Assembly: GCA_902790215.1 (NCBI GenBank)
Contig: CADAQX010000022.1
Location: 1-64,000, forward strand
Length of the DNA stretch: 64,000 bases
From: an uncultured Bacteroidota bacterium
GTDB taxonomy: Bacteria; Bacteroidota; Bacteroidia; Bacteroidales; P3
Direction: 5' to 3'
The notes beneath the pieces are model-generated. The model saw nothing but the letters and a program-made list of their open reading frames with translations, did no database searches and was not told the origin of the DNA. Made by a program: the position numbers and the translations under genes. Position 1 is the first letter of the stretch. Each line of letters opens with the position of its first letter. Below, in pieces: positions 18,141 to 27,334 of the stretch.

Positions 18141-18183
18141 AGGAATGCGCCACACGGGGAAAAACACCCAGTGACGCATTCCT
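18141..18183 (+). promoter_or_regulatory. Inverted repeat between fabF and fabZ
   Basis: AGGAATGCG (18141-18149) pairs perfectly with CGCATTCCT (18175-18183), and CAC/GTG extend the stem after one mismatch. There is no T-tract, so it is more likely an RNA processing or stability element inside the fab transcript than a full terminator. Confidence 0.5.
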
Positions 18184-18208
18184 CCCACTTAATAAAACAG
18201 AACAGACT

Positions 18209-18631
18209 ATGTTGACAAGAGAAGAAATAAAAGAGTTTTTACCGCACCGCGAGCCGATGCTGCTTGTTGATGACATGGAGATGAACGGCGAAGAGTGCAT
18301 CTCGCACTACCATGTGCGCGGCGACGAGTTTTTCCTGCAGGGACATTTCCCCGGCAACCCCATTGTTCCGGGCGTAATCCTGTGCGAAATCATGGGTCAG
18401 TCATCGTCTATCCTGGTGCTGGACGAGCTGAAAGGACGCCTGACACTGTACAGCGGCCTGAGCGATGTGCGCTTCCGCCAGCCCGTACACCCCGGCGACA
18501 CCATCACAGTGAAAGCCCACATCACGGCTCGCAAAGGGCTTATCTTCTTTATAGACGCCACCGCCTACGTCGATGACAAAGTGGCCTGCAAAGGCAAGCT
18601 TTCGTTTGTGTTGGTGGACAAGGAGAAATAA
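18209..18631 (+). CDS. fabZ: 3-hydroxyacyl-ACP dehydratase
   Basis: FabZ removes water from 3-hydroxyacyl-ACP to give trans-2-enoyl-ACP. The hot-dog fold signatures are LPHREPMLLVD (11-21), the catalytic His46 in GHFPGNPIVPG and Glu60 in the central helix. It has 140 residues, the usual length for a stand-alone FabZ (many Bacteroidota have a longer LpxC-FabZ fusion instead). It lies third in the fab cluster. Confidence 0.95.
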   Translation: MLTREEIKEFLPHREPMLLVDDMEMNGEECISHYHVRGDEFFLQGHFPGNPIVPGVILCEIMGQSSSILVLDELKGRLTLYSGLSDVRFRQPVHPGDTITVKAHITARKGLIFFIDATAYVDDKVACKGKLSFVLVDKEK

Positions 18632-18746
18632 GTCATTTGCCACATAATAAAACAAACTTTTGGACGTTATAAGTTAAATTAGGATACCCTCTCCTTGGAG
18701 GGGAAATGTCCTTGAACACAAGTATAACATTTAAACCAAGAAGAGA

Positions 18747-19493
18747 ATGAAACTGTTAGAGAATAAAATAGCCCTGATTACAGGAGCAGCACGCGGCATC
18801 GGCCGCCGCACGGCAGAGCTGTTTGCCGAAGAAGGTGCAACGGTTATCGTCACCGACCTCAAGGAAACTGAAAGCAGTGTGGAACTGATGTCCAAACTGA
18901 AAGCCATCAACCCCGATTGTGCTTTCTATACCGCCAATGCCGCCGACTGGAACGAGACCGAGGCCCTGGCCAAAAAGGTTATCGACAACTTCGGCCGAGT
19001 GGACGCCATTGTGAACAACGCCGGCATCACCCGCGACAACCTCCTGCTGCGCATGACTCCCGAAGACTGGGATTTGGTCATACAGATTAACCTGCGCTCC
19101 GTGTTCAACTACTGCAAAGCCTTCATCCCCTATATGATGAAGAAGCGCAACGGCAGCATCATCAACACCAGCTCAGTGGTGGGCGTGAACGGCAACGCCG
19201 GTCAGTGCAACTACTCGGCTGCCAAGGCCGGTATCATCGGCTTCACCAAGTCTTTCGCTCAGGAGTTCGGCTCGCGCAACATCCGCTGCAACGCCATCGC
19301 CCCCGGATTCATCGAGACTGCCATGACTGCCGCCATGCCCGAAGATGCACGCAACAAGTGGCTCAGTGATGTTCCCATGCACCGTGCCGGCACCGAGCTG
19401 GATGTGGCTCGCGTAAGCCTCTTCCTCGCTTCCGACCTGGCCGAGTATGTCACCGGACAAGTCATCTGCGTGGACGGCGGCATCAGCCTGTAA
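18747..19493 (+). CDS. fabG: 3-oxoacyl-ACP reductase
   Basis: FabG reduces 3-oxoacyl-ACP with NADPH. It is a classical short-chain dehydrogenase of 248 residues: cofactor motif TGAARGIG (12-19), NNAG at 90-93, and the Ser143-Tyr156-Lys160 catalytic set with YSAAK. The C-terminal VTGQVICVDGG block is normal. It follows fabZ after 115 bases containing a small CCCTC/GAGGG hairpin. SDR enzymes are broad, but the neighbourhood makes the FabG role safe. Confidence 0.95.
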   Translation: MKLLENKIALITGAARGIGRRTAELFAEEGATVIVTDLKETESSVELMSKLKAINPDCAFYTANAADWNETEALAKKVIDNFGRVDAIVNNAGITRDNLLLRMTPEDWDLVIQINLRSVFNYCKAFIPYMMKKRNGSIINTSSVVGVNGNAGQCNYSAAKAGIIGFTKSFAQEFGSRNIRCNAIAPGFIETAMTAAMPEDARNKWLSDVPMHRAGTELDVARVSLFLASDLAEYVTGQVICVDGGISL

Positions 19494-19528
19494 AACCAAC
19501 CCTATTATCAACGAATAGACACATTGTA

Positions 19529-20413
19529 ATGAAAGCATATGTATTCCCTGGACAGGGAGCTCAGTTTGTCGGCATGGGCAAAGACCTCTACGACAACAGC
19601 GAGCACTGCCGCAACCTCTTTGAGCAAGCCAACGAGATTATTGGCTTCCGCATCACCGACCTCATGTTTGCCGGCACCCCCGAAGACCTGAAACAGACCA
19701 AAGTCACCCAGCCGGCCATATTCCTCCACTCCGTCATCCTTGCCGCCTATATGGGCAGCGAGTTCATGCCCGACATGGTGGGTGGCCATTCCCTTGGCGA
19801 ATTCAGTGCCTTGGTAGCCACCGGTGCCATGGGCTTCGAGGACGGCCTCCGGCTGGTCATCGCGCGTGCCAACGCCATGCAGCGTTGCTGCGAGCAGCAC
19901 CCCTCGACCATGGCCGCCATCCTCAAGCTCGATGACAAGACCGTTGAGGATGTATGCGCCGAAGTGACGGCCGCCGGGGAGATTGTCGTGGCCGCCAACT
20001 ACAACACCCCCGGACAGCTGGTCATCAGCGGCACCGTGGAGGGCGTTGCTCAGGCCTGTGAAAAACTCAAAGAATTGAAAGGCCGTGCCCTGCCCTTGGC
20101 GGTAGGCGGCGCTTTCCACAGCCCCCTCATGGAGCCTGCCCGCGTAGAACTGGCCGAAGCCATCGAGAAGACTCAGTTCCACACCCCCATCTGCCCCTGC
20201 TACCAGAACGTGTGCGCCACCCCGGTGAACAATCCCAACGAGATTAAGCGCAACCTCGTGGCACAGCTCACCTCGCCCGTCCGCTGGACTGCCACCGTGC
20301 AGAACATGCTTGCCGACGGCGCCACCGAATTCATAGAGGTAGGCCCCGGCACTGCCCTCCAGGGCATGGTGAAACGCATCAGTCCCGACACCGACGCCCA
20401 CTCGGCATGTTGA
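19529..20413 (+). CDS. fabD: Malonyl-CoA:ACP transacylase
   Basis: FabD loads malonate from CoA onto ACP. It has the FPGQGAQFVGMG start, the nucleophile Ser88 in GHSLGE and His197 in AFHSPLM. Length (294) is normal. It is the last of the five fab genes and is followed by two inverted repeats before etfB. Its position at the end of the run, after fabG, differs from the common fabH-fabD-fabG order. Confidence 0.96.
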   Translation: MKAYVFPGQGAQFVGMGKDLYDNSEHCRNLFEQANEIIGFRITDLMFAGTPEDLKQTKVTQPAIFLHSVILAAYMGSEFMPDMVGGHSLGEFSALVATGAMGFEDGLRLVIARANAMQRCCEQHPSTMAAILKLDDKTVEDVCAEVTAAGEIVVAANYNTPGQLVISGTVEGVAQACEKLKELKGRALPLAVGGAFHSPLMEPARVELAEAIEKTQFHTPICPCYQNVCATPVNNPNEIKRNLVAQLTSPVRWTATVQNMLADGATEFIEVGPGTALQGMVKRISPDTDAHSAC

Positions 20414-20419
20414 TTCGAC

Positions 20420-20492
20420 AGGCTCACATAAACAGCTGAGCCTTTACCATTTGATACACCTCGAAGGAAAACGCACTCACAACGTTTTCCTT
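20420..20492 (+). terminator. Two inverted repeats after fabD
   Basis: AGGCTCA/TGAGCCT (20420-20426 with 20437-20443) and a 10-bp stem AAGGAAAACG/CGTTTTCCTT (20464-20473 with 20483-20492, 9-base loop) lie between fabD and etfB. Neither has a strong T-tract. Together they probably reduce read-through from the fab genes, but no clear new promoter for etfB is visible. Confidence 0.45.
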
Positions 20493-20541
20493 CCCTTAGT
20501 TAAAAAACAACTCACACCGAAAACACAAAAAGATATATATT

Positions 20542-21345
20542 ATGAGCATAAAAATCGTAGTACTGGCCAAGCAGGTGCCCGACACCCGAAACGTCGGCCC
20601 CGAGGCCATGACCCCCGAAGGCACCATCAACCGTTCTGCCCTTCCGGCCGTCTACAATCCTGAAGACCTCAACGCACTGGAGATGGCTCTCCGTGTCAAA
20701 GAGGCTCTCCCCGGCTCCACCGTCACCGTCGTCACCATGGGCCCTCCCCGTGCCGAAGAAATCGTCCGTGAAGCCATCTACCGTGGTGCCGACGACGGCT
20801 TTGTACTCTCCGACCGCCGTTTCGCCGGAGCCGACACCCTGGCCACCTCCTACGCCATTTCATGCGCCATCAAGCGCATCGGACACGTCGACATCGTCTT
20901 TGGCGGCCGACAGGCCATCGACGGCGACACCGCCCAGGTGGGTCCCCAGGTAGCCGAGAAGATGGACATCCCCCAAATCACCTATGCCGAAGAGTTGGTG
21001 TCCGTCTCGGAAAAGAGCATCCGCATCAAGAGGCGCCTGGCCAACGGCACCGAGATAGTCGAGGCACCCCTGCCCACGCTCGTCACCGTGTGCGGCAGCG
21101 CCCCGCGTCCCCGTTTCCGCCATGCACACCTGCTGCTGCAGAACCGCCACCTCGAAATACCCGTATGGACAGCCGACGATGTCAACCCCGACTTCGACCG
21201 TCTGGGTCTCTCCGGCTCACCCACCAAGGTGAAGAAAGTGGACAGCGTAGTACTCACCCAGAAAGACAACATCCGGGTGGAGAACACACAGGATGCCCTC
21301 AACAACCTCATGTCTAACCTCGTTACCAACCACATCATCGGATAA
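20542..21345 (+). CDS. etfB: Electron transfer flavoprotein beta subunit
   Basis: EtfB/FixA pairs with EtfA to carry electrons between acyl-CoA dehydrogenases and other redox partners in the cytosol. The 267-residue protein has the typical KQVPDT start, the conserved NPEDLNALEMALRVKE segment and the GGRQAIDGDTAQVGP block of the AMP-binding domain. It is separated from etfA by three bases and followed by an acyl-CoA dehydrogenase, so the three form one functional unit. Confidence 0.96.
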   Translation: MSIKIVVLAKQVPDTRNVGPEAMTPEGTINRSALPAVYNPEDLNALEMALRVKEALPGSTVTVVTMGPPRAEEIVREAIYRGADDGFVLSDRRFAGADTLATSYAISCAIKRIGHVDIVFGGRQAIDGDTAQVGPQVAEKMDIPQITYAEELVSVSEKSIRIKRRLANGTEIVEAPLPTLVTVCGSAPRPRFRHAHLLLQNRHLEIPVWTADDVNPDFDRLGLSGSPTKVKKVDSVVLTQKDNIRVENTQDALNNLMSNLVTNHIIG

Positions 21346-21348
21346 ATC

Positions 21349-22371
21349 ATGAACAGCATACTCGTATACATCGAAATCAACGAATCAGGCCGTGCCGCCG
21401 ACGTAAGCCTTGAGCTCTGCTCCAAAGGCCGCCGCCTGGCCGACCGTCTCGGCGGACAGCTCGAAGCCATCGTGGCTGGCAGCAACATCGCCGACATAGA
21501 GTCGCAACTCTATCCCTACGGAGTCGACACCATCCTTTATGCCAACGACCCGCGCCTGTCGCCCTACCGCACCCTGCCGCACTTCAGCATTGTGGACGGC
21601 ATCATTCGCGAGCGGCAGCCCGAAGTGGTGCTCTACGGAGCCACCAGCGTAGGCCGCGACCTGGCACCCCGCATCGCCTCCCACCTGCGCTGCGGCCTCA
21701 CCGCCGACTGCACAGCACTGGAGATTGGCGACCACACCGATGCCAAGACCGGCAAGGACTATCACGACATCCTCTATCAAATCCGCCCGGCTTTCGGGGG
21801 CAACATCATTGCCACCATCGTCAGCCCCGAGACCCGTCCGCAGATGGCCACCGTGCGCGAAGGTGTCATGCGCAAAGAAATCGTCGACCCCAACCGCAAA
21901 GGACAGCTCATCAACCTCGATGCATCTAAATACCTGCGCAACGAAGACGACTGCCTCAAAGTCATCAGCCGCCAAATCGACCCGCAGGGAGTGGACATCA
22001 AAGGCGCCTCCATCATCGTGGCCGGCGGCTACGGCATGGGCAGCCGCGAAAACTTCGAGCTCCTCTACAAATTCGCCAACATGATAGGCGGCGAAGTGGG
22101 AGCCAGCCGCGCCGCCGTCGATGCCGGATTCTGCGACAACGACCGCCAGATTGGCCAGACCGGTGTCACCGTGCGCCCCAAGCTCTACATCGCCTGCGGC
22201 ATATCGGGAGCCGTGCAGCACCGCGTGGGCATGGAGCAGTCCGGACAGATCATCTCCATCAACACCGACCCCGACGCACCCATCAACGCCATCGCCGACT
22301 ACACCATCATAGGTGATGTCAACGAAGTCATTCCGCGCCTGATGAACGCCTTCCAGTCGTGCAAACAATAA
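21349..22371 (+). CDS. etfA: Electron transfer flavoprotein alpha subunit
   Basis: EtfA/FixB is the FAD-binding partner of EtfB. The C-terminal FAD domain is clear: GASRAAVDAG, QIGQTG, then LYIACGISGAVQH and INTDPDAPI. Length (340) is normal and no extra ferredoxin domain is present, so nothing in this subunit proves electron bifurcation. It starts three bases after etfB and is followed 19 bases later by the acyl-CoA dehydrogenase. Confidence 0.96.
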   Translation: MNSILVYIEINESGRAADVSLELCSKGRRLADRLGGQLEAIVAGSNIADIESQLYPYGVDTILYANDPRLSPYRTLPHFSIVDGIIRERQPEVVLYGATSVGRDLAPRIASHLRCGLTADCTALEIGDHTDAKTGKDYHDILYQIRPAFGGNIIATIVSPETRPQMATVREGVMRKEIVDPNRKGQLINLDASKYLRNEDDCLKVISRQIDPQGVDIKGASIIVAGGYGMGSRENFELLYKFANMIGGEVGASRAAVDAGFCDNDRQIGQTGVTVRPKLYIACGISGAVQHRVGMEQSGQIISINTDPDAPINAIADYTIIGDVNEVIPRLMNAFQSCKQ

Positions 22372-22390
22372 CCCAATAAGACAGCAGAAA

Positions 22391-24064
22391 ATGAACTACT
22401 ATAGCGACAACGAAAGCCTGAAGTTCTATCTTCAGCACCCCGACATAGAAAAAATAGCCACCCTCCGCGAAAACAACTTCGAGGAGGCTGGGCAGTACCC
22501 CGACGCCCCCGCCAACGCGCAGGAGGCCGTCGAAGGCTACGAAAACGTCATGGACCTCATCGGCGAGATAGCCGGTGACGTCATCGCCCCCAATGCCGCC
22601 GATGTCGACGCACAAGGCCCCTCCGTAGTGAACGGCCGCGTAGTCTACGCCAACGGCACTCAGCAGAACCACGACACCCTCACCCAGGCCGGTCTCTACG
22701 GCATCAAGCAGCGCCGCAAATACCACGGTCTCAACATGCCCGGCACCACCACCACCATGGCTGGTGAAATCGTGGCTCGCGCCGATGTGGGCTTTGCCAC
22801 CATCTGGATGCTGCAGGACTGCGCCGACACCATCGAGGACTTCGCCTCCGAGGAAATCAAGGACAAATACCTGCCCCGCATCTACCAGGGAGCCACCTGC
22901 TCCATGGACCTCACCGAACCCGATGCCGGTTCCGACCTCCAGTCCGTGCGTCTCAAGGCCACCTTCGACGAAGCCGCCAACTGCTGGCGCCTCAACGGTG
23001 TCAAACGTTTCATCACCAACGGTGATGCCGACATTCACTTAGTGCTGGCACGCTCCGAAGAGGGCACCACAGACGGCCGCGGTCTCTCCTACTTTGTCTA
23101 TGACCGTGCCGACGGCGGCCTCACTGTCCGTCGTATCGAGCACAAGATGGGCATTATCGGCTCTCCCACCGCCGAACTCGTCTTCACCAACGCACCCTGC
23201 CAACTGGTGGGTGAACGCCGCTTAGGCCTCATCAAATACACCATGTCGCTCATGAACGGTGCCCGTCTCGGTGTCGGTGCCCAGGCCGTGGGTCTCTGCG
23301 AAGCCGCCTGCCGCGAGGCCGTTGACTATGCCGCCGCACGCGAACAGTTCGGCAAAACCATCGACCAGATGGTTCCCGTGCAGGACATCCTCCACACCAT
23401 GCGTGCCAAGACCGACGCCGTGCGTTCCCTCCTCTACGAGACCGCACGCCAGGTTGACCTTGCCAACTGCTACGACCGTCTCTCCAAAGTACGTCCCCTC
23501 ACCAGTGAGGAACGCCAGGCCATGAAGGCAGCCCTGCGCAATGCCGACTGCCTCACCCCCATCACCAAACTCATGGCCAGCGAATACTCCAACCAGTGCG
23601 CCTACGACTGCATCCAGATACACGGCGGCAGCGGATTCATGAAAGAATACACCTGTGAGCGCCTCTACCGCGACGCACGCATCCTCAGCATCTACGAAGG
23701 CACTTCGCAGCTGCAGGTTGTGGCCGCCACCAAAGGCATCAGCAACGGCAACTACCTCAAACGTATTGCCGACTACGACGCCATGCCCATCGACGGCGAC
23801 CTCGAGCCCCTGCGCGAGACACTCCGCCAGATGACTGCCGACTACCAGGCCATGCACACCCAGCTCACCGCCGACGGTGCCGGCGAGGCCTTCGAACACC
23901 ATGTACGCCGCTTGGCTGAAAGCCTGGCATACATTGTCATGGGCTATCTCCTGCTCCTCGACAGCCAGCGCGACCGCCGATTCCTCGACTCCTGCCGCCG
24001 CATCATACGCCTCGGCCGAGGCGAGATGGCCAAACACCAATGCGAAATCAACTGCACATTGTAA
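22391..24064 (+). CDS. Acyl-CoA dehydrogenase (ETF-linked)
   Basis: This flavoprotein of the acyl-CoA dehydrogenase family forms or reduces the alpha-beta double bond of an acyl-CoA using the EtfAB pair encoded just upstream. Motifs include CSMDLTEPDAGSD (FAD and substrate region), the ITNGDAD block and IYEGTSQLQ with Glu436, the likely catalytic base. At 557 residues it is longer than butyryl-CoA dehydrogenase (about 380), with extra residues at the N-terminus, an insert near 370 and a C-terminal extension, as in the long Bacteroidota members. Whether it works in breakdown or in anaerobic reduction of enoyl-CoA is not shown. Confidence 0.93.
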   Translation: MNYYSDNESLKFYLQHPDIEKIATLRENNFEEAGQYPDAPANAQEAVEGYENVMDLIGEIAGDVIAPNAADVDAQGPSVVNGRVVYANGTQQNHDTLTQAGLYGIKQRRKYHGLNMPGTTTTMAGEIVARADVGFATIWMLQDCADTIEDFASEEIKDKYLPRIYQGATCSMDLTEPDAGSDLQSVRLKATFDEAANCWRLNGVKRFITNGDADIHLVLARSEEGTTDGRGLSYFVYDRADGGLTVRRIEHKMGIIGSPTAELVFTNAPCQLVGERRLGLIKYTMSLMNGARLGVGAQAVGLCEAACREAVDYAAAREQFGKTIDQMVPVQDILHTMRAKTDAVRSLLYETARQVDLANCYDRLSKVRPLTSEERQAMKAALRNADCLTPITKLMASEYSNQCAYDCIQIHGGSGFMKEYTCERLYRDARILSIYEGTSQLQVVAATKGISNGNYLKRIADYDAMPIDGDLEPLRETLRQMTADYQAMHTQLTADGAGEAFEHHVRRLAESLAYIVMGYLLLLDSQRDRRFLDSCRRIIRLGRGEMAKHQCEINCTL

Positions 24065-24093
24065 CATTTTTTAAAAGTATAAAATAATTTTAT

Positions 24094-24101
24094 TATCTTT
24101 G
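24094..24101 (+). promoter_or_regulatory. -7 box TATCTTTG before beta-barrel gene
   Basis: TATCTTTG lies 25 bases before the ATG at 24127 in an AT-rich gap and fits TAnnTTTG. It separates the beta-barrel gene from the etf-acyl-CoA dehydrogenase unit. Confidence 0.7.
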
Positions 24102-24126
24102 TACTTTAAACAAAAAAAATACAATT

Positions 24127-24846
24127 ATGAACAAACACATCTGTATCAAATCCTTATGCTTAGCATTGGTGCTCTTCTGCGCCGGCTTTTCAGCCAAGGC
24201 ACAGCAAACAGAGACCTCTGTTTTCATTAACGCCACCCTGCCCGTTGGCCAATTCAACGACCAGGTGGAACTGACCGAGTTTGGTCAATTTACCCCCATG
24301 AACCGCACCAACGTGGCACAGGCTGCCGCCGGCGGACTTGGATTCACCGCCCGTTTCGGCATGTGGTTTGACGTGGGAGTAGGCCAGCTGCAGCCCTTCG
24401 TTGAAGCCAGCTTCCTGTGGAACAATTCGCGCAAATATGTCCGTGACATCTACGACAACAACGAGCGCAACGACTCCATGCAGAGCTATCCCACTGCACC
24501 GCAGTATTTCAACATTCCTGTCATGCTGGGTCTTAAATACCGCTACGACATCACTGCCGACCTGCGTCCCTTTGCCGAATTAGGCATTGGCTACGACCTG
24601 CTCATCATCACCAAGAACGGCTATCCCTCCGAGCGCTACAGCTACAAAATGAACGGACAGCTCTGCTGGATGGGCGGCCTTGGCACCTATCTTGGCGAAC
24701 ACGTCAGCGCCTCCCTCTTCTACATGGGACTGGGCAGCCACCGCATTGAGTACACCTCCAAGTCATTCAAACCCGAAGGCGATGACTTCAACGCCACCAA
24801 ACGCAGCCTCGGCGTGCTGGGTCTGCGCGTAGGTTTCCACTTCTAA
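24127..24846 (+). CDS. Outer-membrane beta-barrel protein (PorT-like)
   Basis: A signal peptide of about 25 residues ending AKA is followed by alternating strands rich in aromatic residues and ends in a Phe (LRVGFHF), typical of an outer-membrane beta-barrel of the OMP_b-brl family. Length is 239 residues. The gene has its own promoter and terminator and is likely monocistronic. The specific function is unknown; a receptor or structural role is possible. Confidence 0.8.
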   Translation: MNKHICIKSLCLALVLFCAGFSAKAQQTETSVFINATLPVGQFNDQVELTEFGQFTPMNRTNVAQAAAGGLGFTARFGMWFDVGVGQLQPFVEASFLWNNSRKYVRDIYDNNERNDSMQSYPTAPQYFNIPVMLGLKYRYDITADLRPFAELGIGYDLLIITKNGYPSERYSYKMNGQLCWMGGLGTYLGEHVSASLFYMGLGSHRIEYTSKSFKPEGDDFNATKRSLGVLGLRVGFHF

Positions 24847-24876
24847 ACAGGAAAAAACCTCCTTTTCTATTTCAGC

Positions 24877-24915
24877 ACGGGCGGCTTTTCATATTGAGCT
24901 GCCCGTCTTCTTTTT
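24877..24915 (+). terminator. Rho-independent terminator
   Basis: ACGGGCGGC (24877-24885) pairs with GCTGCCCGT (24898-24906) with one G-T pair, loop of 12 bases, followed by CTTCTTTTT. It closes the beta-barrel gene and lies 35 bases before the end of the convergent gene. Confidence 0.85.
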
Positions 24916-24949
24916 GTCTCCTCCCATCATTGCTGGAGGCAGCATGGGG

Positions 24950-25792
24950 TCAGTACTCCACCCTCTCGATTAATCCGGGCATGGTTGTGAGGCTGTCGAA
25001 TTTCAGCTTGGGAGTGATATACGTCTGGTATAGTGGCTCGGGTCTCGACGACGTTGAAGCCTCGTCGTGCAAATCGGCAAACTTAATCATCTCCTCCTCC
25101 GTAATGCCAATCAAGTCCATACTTTCGGCATTCGTGTAGCGGAAACTGGCAGCAAGGAAACGCAGATAGCAAATCCAGCCATGAATCTCTCCGATATTGT
25201 CACGAAACTCGTTGTTGAGCATACACTTCATGCACAAGTCACTGCCCGGCAGCTCCTGCGAATGCCTTTTAATCCAGTCGACATGTTTTGCCGTGCTGTT
25301 GATGAACTCGTTATACGACCTCTCACACTCGTTTATCTCGGCAAAACTCTGCCCTATCTTGTCGATAAAGCTGAAATTACCCATATTCTTCCACGTCTCG
25401 ATAGAGTTGGAAAAGATATTCTCCGCCGTTTTGTCGTGGCTTAGCTGGGGCAATGTTATCACAGCATTCACGGCCTCAACCATCAGGTGATGCGGCACAT
25501 CGTCCAACGAATCAATCGGCAAGGCAAGCAACCACGCAGCGATGGTGTCGCGCTGCATCAAATCGTCGGACAATCCGTCAAGCACACGGGCAAACCTTTC
25601 CACATTGCCCGTCACCATCAACGCCGACATCTTGCGATCCTTCACCCGTTGACGTACATCCAGCAGGTGCGCCGTGCCGAAGGTGAGCACAATCGAAATA
25701 GTTGTTCCGAGAAAGGTGAGCAACAGCTCTTTCCACATGCTTCTGTTGGTCAGAGTGCGGTGGAACTTGGGCATTTTAAACTTGATATTCAT
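24950..25792 (-). CDS. Unknown protein with one N-terminal membrane helix
   Basis: The 280-residue product has a membrane helix at about 22-44 (ELLLTFLGTTISIVLTF...), followed by a mostly helical region, so it is probably anchored with the bulk outside the cytoplasm. The layout recalls small Bacteroidota DUF proteins with a helix next to a charged linker (DUF6090 type), but I see no decisive motif. The gene is isolated, convergent with the beta-barrel gene, and has its own promoter. A second start at residue 7 (25774) is possible. Confidence 0.6.
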   Translation of the reverse strand: MNIKFKMPKFHRTLTNRSMWKELLLTFLGTTISIVLTFGTAHLLDVRQRVKDRKMSALMVTGNVERFARVLDGLSDDLMQRDTIAAWLLALPIDSLDDVPHHLMVEAVNAVITLPQLSHDKTAENIFSNSIETWKNMGNFSFIDKIGQSFAEINECERSYNEFINSTAKHVDWIKRHSQELPGSDLCMKCMLNNEFRDNIGEIHGWICYLRFLAASFRYTNAESMDLIGITEEEMIKFADLHDEASTSSRPEPLYQTYITPKLKFDSLTTMPGLIERVEY

Positions 25793-25820
25793 GGCATGTC
25801 ATGCTTGGGTTTTCAAAATG

Positions 25821-25828
25821 CAAATATA
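25821..25828 (-). promoter_or_regulatory. -7 box TATATTTG (minus strand)
   Basis: On the minus strand TATATTTG is preceded 19 bases upstream by TTTC, a near match to TTTG. It ends 28 bases before the ATG at 25792 and should drive the unknown membrane protein. Confidence 0.7.
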
Positions 25829-26204
25829 CAAAAAAAATCACAAACAGGAAAATCTTGCAAAATAAGACGCCCTCCAACTGCCGTCATCCAACTGCAAGAC
25901 AGACGTGTCAGCCACTCATATTCATCCAAAAGAAAAACATCCCCTTTTCTGGCGACACGGAACTGACGTCCCAAGGTCGTTCCTTTTCCGTTATTTATCC
26001 CTTTCATATTCGCTCGTTTTTCCTATGCTCTCGTGCAATATATGACTGATTTTTGCCAAACCTTCTCTTTGTCGCGTCCCTTCGGGACGCTATGAGTGAG
26101 TATATTCTGTCACCGCACTGCGCTACGCTTATACGGTGTTATTGATATTCAGACTCTTCGAGGCTGTAAAAATCAGTCTTATATAATACTAGAGCCATTT
26201 CCTA

Positions 26205-26665
26205 TTAACCCAAATCGGTCATTAGGACGACTTTTCTCTTATTGGTCCGTTTATGTCATGTCAGCATTTCTTTGGGCATCTTTTCCACGTCCCTGTCTCA
26301 CCGTAGCCTTGTCCCCGCTTCGCTTTCGAAACCATCCACTGGATGTACAGAAAACCGCTGCAAAAGTACTCGATTTGTTTTTGTCCGGCTCGTTATTTTA
26401 CCTTAACCCCGCCTCGTCTTTCGTATAATTACCAATAAGTGTCATTAACCCGGCTTTACAGGTTGTTTGTTCCTAAGTTTTCCCAGGCTTACGGACTAAT
26501 GCATTCTCAATTCTCAATTTTCATTTTTCATTTTTAACTCTGCCGTTAAGTCATTGTTGTGTCGTTCTTTATGCACTTTGTGTCATATTCCTTTCCCATC
26601 GTTTTTCCTTCTAAAAAGGGAAAACGATGGGAAAACGATCGAATAAGGAACGAATAAATGACGAC
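26205..26665 (+). repeat. Dispersed repeat block, copy B
   Basis: The gap 25830-26700 contains no gene I can support. 26210-26335 repeats the motif AACCCAAATCGGTCATTAGG and following blocks from 389-600. 26350-26660 repeats 39720-40018 in the same order (AAACCGCTGCAAAA, CTCGTT, ACCTTAACCCCGCC, ACCAATAAG, then the GGGAAAACGATGGGAAAACG end). The 3' part includes a palindrome centred near 26618 (CATCGTTTTTCC.../GGGAAAACGATG). Confidence 0.8.
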
Positions 26666-26707
26666 GCTACCACGACGCAAGCACCCCGATTCAGGACGGT
26701 GGCGACG

Positions 26708-27322
26708 TTATTTTATATCCAAAGACAGGACAGGACGGCCGCAGAGGGTGCCTTCGAGGCGGTCGCCGATCTGAACGGGACCCACGCCTGCAGGGGTGCC
26801 GGTAAAAATCAGGTCGCCCGTGCGGAGGGTCATATAGCGCGAGATGTGGGCAATAAGCGTGTCGACGGAAAAAATCATCTGCGACGTGTTGCCCTGCTGC
26901 ACGGTTTGCCCATTGCGCGAAAGGGTGAAATCGAGGTTGTCAATCGGGCGGCCCAGTTCCTCGAGACTGACAAAGGGACTGAGCACGGCACTGCCGTCAA
27001 AGCCTTTCGACACCAGCCAGGGGAGGCCGGCGGCCTTGGCCTGCCGCTGCAGGTCGCGGGCGGTGAAATCGATGCCGAGAGCCACGGAGTTGTAGTACTT
27101 ATGGGCAAAGCCCGGCTCTATGCATTTGCCCAGCCGGTCTATGCGCACCACCACTTCCGCTTCATGCTGGAGGTCGTGGGTGAAATCGGGGTAGAACAAC
27201 GGCAGCTGCTTGGGGTTGAGGGCGCTGTCGGGCTTAAGGAAGAAAGTCGGCTCGGCGGGCACAGGGGCCTGCATCTCACCGGCATGGGGGGCATAGTTGC
27301 GAACAACACACAGTATCTTCAT
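26708..27322 (-). CDS. Fumarylacetoacetate hydrolase family protein
   Basis: The FAH fold is clear. Metal ligands Glu54 and Glu56 (HEAEVVV) and Asp85 (GIDFTARDLQ) are present, followed by the IFSVDTLI and GDLIFTGTPAGVGP blocks. At 204 residues it is the short form that includes acylpyruvases and oxaloacetate decarboxylase-like enzymes, acting on 2,4-dioxo acids or oxaloacetate in the cytosol. It is the last gene of a leftward run after the PD40-OmpA gene (12-base gap). The true substrate is not visible. Confidence 0.92.
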   Translation of the reverse strand: MKILCVVRNYAPHAGEMQAPVPAEPTFFLKPDSALNPKQLPLFYPDFTHDLQHEAEVVVRIDRLGKCIEPGFAHKYYNSVALGIDFTARDLQRQAKAAGLPWLVSKGFDGSAVLSPFVSLEELGRPIDNLDFTLSRNGQTVQQGNTSQMIFSVDTLIAHISRYMTLRTGDLIFTGTPAGVGPVQIGDRLEGTLCGRPVLSLDIK

Positions 27323-27334
27323 GACGTGGCGGCA

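Noticed and set aside
15862-20413. Aryl-polyene or polyketide cluster
   Set aside because: No ACP, ammonia-lyase, glycosyltransferase or aryl-specific KS genes are present; the five enzymes are plain type II fatty-acid proteins, so only a specialised FAS is proposed.
20542-24064. Electron-bifurcating butyryl-CoA dehydrogenase complex
   Set aside because: EtfAB and the dehydrogenase are adjacent, but no thiolase, crotonase, Rnf or ferredoxin domain is present, so bifurcation cannot be claimed.
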